A DNA stretch of 10,353 bases from NCBI GenBank assembly GCA_008933045.1, contig WBXJ01000095.1, positions 1 to 10,353 on the forward strand, in the 5' to 3' direction. The DNA is from Verrucomicrobiota bacterium (GTDB taxonomy: Bacteria; Verrucomicrobiota; Verrucomicrobiia; Limisphaerales; SXQI01). A model generated the notes under the pieces. The model searched no databases. It saw only the letters and a program-made list of their open reading frames with translations, and was not told the origin of the DNA. The translations under genes and the position numbers were made by a program. Position 1 is the stretch's first letter; every line of letters begins with the position of its first letter. This document shows, one piece after another, positions 8,301 to 10,353 of this stretch.

Positions 8301-9629
8301 CAGCAGCCGTTGCGCCGTGCGTCGTTGCCAATTATTTGGATGATTCAACGTTTGGACAAGTTGAGCTGTCGTCGCTTGACCGAGTTGCATCTGGGCGGGA
8401 TGCGAGGGCACCGCCGCGCCGGGGTTTTTGCCCGTATACACCACCCGCCAGATCCTTCCGTGCGCCCGATCCACTCCCTCGGGATCCGCACCTGCATTCT
8501 GGTAACATGGATATTTATCATACCAATCCATGATCCACACCGCTCCATCCGGCCCCACCTGAGTGCTCACGGGCCGAAACCAACCGTCATTCGCCCGCAC
8601 AAAATCGCGGACAATCGAACTCACAAAGCTGGAGCCTTTTCGAGTCAATTTATCCTGATGCACCGCGTTATCATGAATGTTTCCTTGAAGTATTGTCCCT
8701 TTGTAATCCTCAGGATATTGGTTCCCTTGATATATCTGCACTCCAGCATAAGCCGCTCTAAAATGTTTATGATCATTCACCGCATGCAGTTGCTCATAAG
8801 CGTATTTAAAGGGAGGGCTGCCCGCCTGCCGATCGTAAATTCCCCCAGGCGCCATATGGAACAGGTGCTCGATCACGCATGCCGAAACAAACATATTACC
8901 CGCTGCGTCATAATCCACCCCCCATGGGTTGCTGGTGCCTTCTGCGAAGATTTCAAACTTTTTCGTTCGAGGATGCAGCCGCGCTACCGCCGCCGTCATC
9001 TCCACACCCGAGTCCCCCGGTCGATCCGGATCCTTCACCTTGGATTTCGTAAAAACTCCATGCGTCATGTAGAGCCAGCCGTCGGGCCCCCACGTAAATC
9101 CATTTAACAACTCGTGCCGATCCTCAAGACCGAACCCCGTCATGAACACCTTGCGTTCATCCGCGATATCGTCCCCGTTGGTATCCTTCAAAAAAAGCAG
9201 ATCCGGTGCTTGCCCCACATACGCACCTCCGTTGCCCAGCAGCAGCCCTGTGGCGAGGTTCAGGCCATCCGCGAACACCGTGACTTTATCCGCTTTTCCA
9301 TCCCCATCCACGTCCTCTAAAATTTTCACGCGATCACGCGGCTTGGCACCTTGGGCGGCACCCAATGGATACTCGTAAAGTTCCACCACCCAAAGCCGTC
9401 CACGATCATCCCATGCCATCGCCACAGGATTCACCACATCAGGCTCCGCCGCGAACAAACGCACCTCGAATCCCTCGGGCACCGTAAACTTCTTTTGCGC
9501 TTCCGCCGGCGAGAGGGGCGGCGTGCTCGCGGGCGCATGTTGGCCCGTCAGTTGCCGACCCGCAGCCAAGGCGGTGCATCCGAACCACACGCCACCCAAC
9601 AAAAGAACTGCTGAAATCAAGTTTTTCAT
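5337..9629 (-). CDS. PVC-type membrane-bound dehydrogenase-like / HEAT / cytochrome c (CxxCH) protein with C-terminal DUF6807-like and beta-sandwich domains
   Basis: This is a 1430-residue exported protein. Order of parts: signal peptide (1-23, ALAA cleavage region); a dehydrogenase-like six-bladed propeller of the Piru_Ver N-terminal type (about 47-400), opening FTVPEGFEVRLFAAEP and containing NPVAMAWDDRGRLW, the acidic loops DVDGDGKAD (106-114) and DTNGDDIAD (149-157), GFTWGPDGWLY, NPWGVDYD and GPDGAVWIMDWYD; HEAT-like helical repeats (about 415-850); a PVC haem domain (about 868-1000) with Cys881-Leu-Ser-Cys884-His885, GPDLTGVGR and MSVMPEGL, whose Met977 is a candidate sixth haem ligand; a DUF6807-like domain (about 1005-1280) with YLHPVKDP, DHPWQHGIF and VNGHDFW; and a C-terminal beta-sandwich resembling carbohydrate-binding modules (about 1315-1430). 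The family is thought to oxidise sugars or alcohols in the periplasm with electrons passing to haem c, but this is not shown for this member. The start fits the signal peptide; its Shine-Dalgarno is weak. No frameshift is visible. Confidence 0.92.
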   Translation of the reverse strand: MKNLISAVLLLGGVWFGCTALAAGRQLTGQHAPASTPPLSPAEAQKKFTVPEGFEVRLFAAEPDVVNPVAMAWDDRGRLWVVELYEYPLGAAQGAKPRDRVKILEDVDGDGKADKVTVFADGLNLATGLLLGNGGAYVGQAPDLLFLKDTNGDDIADERKVFMTGFGLEDRHELLNGFTWGPDGWLYMTHGVFTKSKVKDPDRPGDSGVEMTAAVARLHPRTKKFEIFAEGTSNPWGVDYDAAGNMFVSACVIEHLFHMAPGGIYDRQAGSPPFKYAYEQLHAVNDHKHFRAAYAGVQIYQGNQYPEDYKGTILQGNIHDNAVHQDKLTRKGSSFVSSIVRDFVRANDGWFRPVSTQVGPDGAVWIMDWYDKYPCYQNAGADPEGVDRAHGRIWRVVYTGKNPGAAVPSHPAQMQLGQATTAQLVQTLNHPNNWQRRTAQRLLDERRDPKTKALLTAMLRDPQTSADGRIAAMWTLGSSGLLDEPLLDATAKDANPVIRTWTARFMGEKGSPTSGVMARLDLLAKDDDAQVRLATATALRQMVSSDLTINTPHPNNNEANLEPVIATLALHPMSGDDPVIPFMVWMAIEPSIAIDPSDALKWLTDNGMMCRTIATKVTTKIMRRICDSNSYAHYLIASQFILGLSPEDAPLTVAALDGLIEGHRGRTQSPGVWTTAFLEKLTQHSDSMVTARARQLGTMWGDLIAIEKSIQAALDGEASEEARINALGSLRGQKSDRVRDGLLRVLKSNTPEKVRIEVLRSLSEVGGDQVAPAILSQWGTLTPTVRRTASEVLSSRTVWALPFLAAVQQKTVAIADIPPTVVRSLSLSKDEATRTRALQVIGRFRESNADKLKVIAEKKAMILTPHGTDLKAGYEIAQRLCLSCHKLYGEGSEVGPDLTGVGRSSLDALLSNVIDPNQIIGHGYENVEVETKDGRSISGRMVENTDLRVRLLAAGPKDEVIAKSEIASLRISEMSVMPEGLEQMPDADFRNLMWFILNPPKDNKPISISMRENQLVVQARVPNHAEPVDLVTYVMDPALRPYLHPVKDPTGQVTLTEDKPGDHPWQHGIFTGLHQVNGHDFWTEKAGRQRFVRLTDLVQEQDHVGWRSVSEWVTAEGEVLLEEAQTVTVSLPTSATAYTIDFDWTLQAGEKSVKIGRYDYGGVAVRMVFDAAHRVLNANGATNQAAAGQKATWCDVSRPFGTTTYGIALLDHPSNLGYPSSWRVDGQGLINPSRSLQGDWSVDAHQSRTFHYRAVVHQGAGDLARLSADAKTFAASRLGVVTTPKPPRTDGESIALWAPAWNLVAPQFEDSPRKLPTFLNRANVLMTHPFSKEKGAAFERNLEVPVSKKTVLNIDVASHDQGDWELRIFANGQVLKKEIINSTGERWKHFTVDLSPFAGKKITVRAENAANDWMNEFGYWGRLEIKSTDL

Positions 9630-9664
9630 GAATGAATTCTACACCAACCTCGTGGAATAGAAGC

Positions 9665-9727
9665 CCGAAAGCAACCGAAAACACACTCTACAAGCCTCGG
9701 GGTTTTCGGCCGAAAAGGGAAACGAGG
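9665..9727. promoter_or_regulatory. Candidate operator region: 14-bp palindrome and repeated CCGAAAA motif
   Basis: The gap between the divergent haem-protein gene and the 61-residue ORF contains a perfect palindrome TTTTCGGCCGAAAA (9703-9716), flanked by a further inverted pair CCTCG (9695-9699) and CGAGG (9723-9727). The half-site also occurs at 9675-9681 (CCGAAAA) and as CCGAAA at 9665-9670. The arrangement suits binding of a dimeric regulator, and it lies 35-100 bp from both start codons. Alternatively the nested inverted repeats could form a hairpin in RNA; there is no T-tract immediately after it on either strand. Confidence 0.45.
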
Positions 9728-9766
9728 TTTACGCGAAGGCGTAGATTTGATAATCTGAATTTGCGC

Positions 9767-9952
9767 ATGAAAACCAAAATTTATCGCGATCCAGTTGTGG
9801 AAGCCTACATGCCTGGCGTTGACCGCACGTTGTTGCGCGAAAATCTCAAACTTACGCCGGCGCAACGATTGGAAAAGCTCGTCAGCTTTAGCTCATTCGC
9901 TGCCACGTTGCGCCGAGCCGGACAACGCGCGCTTCGGGCGAAGAAGCCATGA
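9767..9952 (+). CDS. Small conserved-looking hypothetical protein (61 aa), first gene of a small overlapping module
   Basis: From the ATG at 9767 the protein reads MKTKIYRDPVVEAYMPG, then VDRTLLRENLKLTPAQRLE, then KLVSFSSFAATLRRAGQRALRAKKP. It is basic, mostly helical and without a signal peptide. From memory, it resembles short proteins with a VDRTLLRENLKLT..QR core that sit directly before nucleotidyltransferase-like genes in many bacteria, a toxin-antitoxin-like arrangement; I could not verify this. The frame is open further upstream, but the later ATG gives the family-like N-terminus and follows a TTGATAAT stretch (9747-9754) by 12 bases, suggesting a leaderless or very short leader message; no Shine-Dalgarno is seen. 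Its stop overlaps the next start as ATGA. Here the expected partner gene is missing or reduced to a stub. Confidence 0.65.
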   Translation: MKTKIYRDPVVEAYMPGVDRTLLRENLKLTPAQRLEKLVSFSSFAATLRRAGQRALRAKKP

Positions 9953-10002
9953 GCACGCAATTCGACAAACTGCTTCCGTTGCTTGAAGAAGGAAAGCGAT
10001 GA
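9949..10002 (+). pseudogene. 17-residue micro-ORF, probable truncated start of the partner gene
   Basis: ATG at 9949 overlaps the preceding stop as ATGA and gives MSTQFDKLLPLLEEGKR before a stop. The opening resembles that of small nucleotidyltransferase-like proteins that usually follow such 60-residue ORFs and continue with a glycine-rich active-site segment; none follows here in any frame. This suggests deletion or decay of the partner gene, or an independent micro-ORF. The tight coupling argues that it was once, or still is, translated with its neighbour. Confidence 0.4.
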
Positions 10003-10043
10003 AGACCACTGAAGACCTCCGCAAATACGCCGAGGAAATTTGA
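9999..10043 (+). other. 14-residue micro-ORF overlapping the previous one
   Basis: ATG at 9999 again overlaps the preceding stop as ATGA and encodes MKTTEDLRKYAEEI before TGA. GAAGAAGGAAAG (9985-9996) just upstream can act as a ribosome site. I recognise no function. It could be the beginning of a third, deleted gene, a tiny real peptide, or chance. The similarity of its sequence to the C-terminal part of ThiC is too short to use. Confidence 0.3.
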
Positions 10044-10128
10044 GGTCAAACCTAAATCTAGAAAGAAAAGGTCCACTCTGCGGAATTTTTTGTAACCGTG
10101 TCGAAGGGTGGGCGGTCTGGAGGAGTAG
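10044..10128 (+). other. Intergenic stretch before the dioxygenase gene
   Basis: About 85 bases without a credible gene. A run of six T (10085-10092 region) occurs, but no hairpin precedes it that would make a clear terminator, and no clear promoter hexamers were found. The right end carries the ribosome site GGAGG (10120-10124) for the upstream candidate start of the dioxygenase gene. Confidence 0.4.
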
Positions 10129-10157
10129 ATGGGAGTCGAATCAGGGGATCAACATTT

Positions 10158-10165
10158 GAGGAGGG
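10158..10165 (+). promoter_or_regulatory. Ribosome binding site deciding the dioxygenase start
   Basis: GAGGAGGG lies five to six bases before the ATG at 10171 and is a near-perfect Shine-Dalgarno. It is the main reason to prefer this start over the in-frame ATG at 10129, whose own GGAGG (10120-10124) sits five bases upstream of that codon. Confidence 0.65.
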
Positions 10166-10170
10166 ATCTT

Positions 10171-10353
10171 ATGAAGCATGAAACCAATTGGGTTCGGCCT
10201 AACCGCCGGCATTTTATACGAGGGATGGGTTGGGGGATGGCGCTGTTTGCGGTGCCCGGCTTGATGGCAGAGCAACTCACGCTGACGCCGAGTTCGACGG
10301 AGGGGCCGTTTTATCCGAATCATTTGCCGTTGGATACGGATAATGATTTGGTG
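10171..10353 (+). CDS. Tat-exported intradiol ring-cleavage dioxygenase, N-terminal part, cut by right window edge
   Basis: The frame is open to the window end. It starts MKHETNWVRPN, then the twin-arginine signal NRRHFIRG (11-18), a hydrophobic segment (GMGWGMALFAVPGLMA, about 18-33) and the mature start EQLTLTPSSTEGPFYPNHLP, followed by LDTDNDLV. The TEGPFYP...LPLDTDNDL sequence is the hallmark N-terminal strand of protocatechuate 3,4-dioxygenase-like intradiol enzymes, which open catechol-type rings between the hydroxyls using Fe(III). The iron ligands (two Tyr, two His) lie beyond the window. Tat export suits a cofactor-loaded protein folded before transport. A second in-frame ATG at 10129 would add 14 residues; its own ribosome site is also good, and a stop codon lies directly before it. 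The 10171 start is preferred because GAGGAGGG (10158-10165) precedes it at good spacing and the Tat signal is of usual length. Confidence 0.85.
   Translation, partial: MKHETNWVRPNRRHFIRGMGWGMALFAVPGLMAEQLTLTPSSTEGPFYPNHLPLDTDNDLV

Noticed and set aside
8310..9107. 265-residue plus-strand ORF antisense to the haem protein
   Set aside because: High His/Arg/Ile content without domain features; the opposite frame carries the highly characteristic dehydrogenase-like domain.
9999..10043. Micro-ORF as a fragment of thiC
   Set aside because: Its thirteen residues look like a ThiC stretch, but residues before it do not match the expected cysteine-containing motif, and the match is too short.
1..10353. 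tRNA or rRNA genes, CRISPR arrays, insertion sequences, riboswitches
   Set aside because: I looked for cloverleaf-like segments, regularly spaced repeats, transposase motifs and terminal inverted repeats in the gaps and saw none; nearly all of the window is coding.

Overview
The window looks like a piece of chromosome from the PVC superphylum, most likely Verrucomicrobiota. Three sequence features point there. First, a 1430-residue secreted protein combines the dehydrogenase-like N-terminal domain, HEAT-like helices and CxxCH haem domain that are hallmarks of Planctomycetes and Verrucomicrobia. Second, a 1006-residue secreted protein ends in the short beta-rich tail (closing with YFRLVK) common on verrucomicrobial exported proteins. 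Third, a Tat-exported intradiol dioxygenase-like protein begins at the right edge. This assignment rests on family recognition; no database search was run.

Layout from left to right. Positions 1-122 on the minus strand hold the first 40 codons of a CPA2-type (Kef/NhaS-like) cation:proton antiporter that runs off the left edge. It is divergent from a LysR-type regulator (209-1120, plus), and the 86-bp gap between them carries dyads and a direct repeat that could be the shared control region. The regulator converges, with 19 bp between, on a secreted trypsin-fold serine protease (1140-1922, minus). A strong intrinsic terminator (about 1981-2021) separates the protease from the upstream 1006-residue secreted repeat protein (2046-5066, minus). 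A 270-bp gap holds the promoter of that gene and a weaker terminator for the next one. The 1430-residue multidomain haem protein (5337-9629, minus) follows.

At 9630-9766 lies a divergent intergenic region with a perfect 14-bp palindrome and four copies of CCGAAAA or its shorter form. On the plus strand it leads into a 61-residue ORF followed by two micro-ORFs (17 and 14 residues), each joined to the previous one by an ATGA overlap. This looks like a small two-gene module whose second gene has decayed, or a leader-like cascade. The last 183-225 bases start a Tat-signal intradiol ring-cleavage dioxygenase with two alternative, well-placed start codons.

How the genes work together: most of the sequence encodes exported proteins (protease, propeller-like protein, haem dehydrogenase-like protein, dioxygenase), which fits a bacterium that breaks down polymers or aromatic and sugar compounds outside the cytoplasm. 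No single operon joins them: terminators and gaps separate the genes. No RNA gene, CRISPR array, transposase or phage gene was seen.
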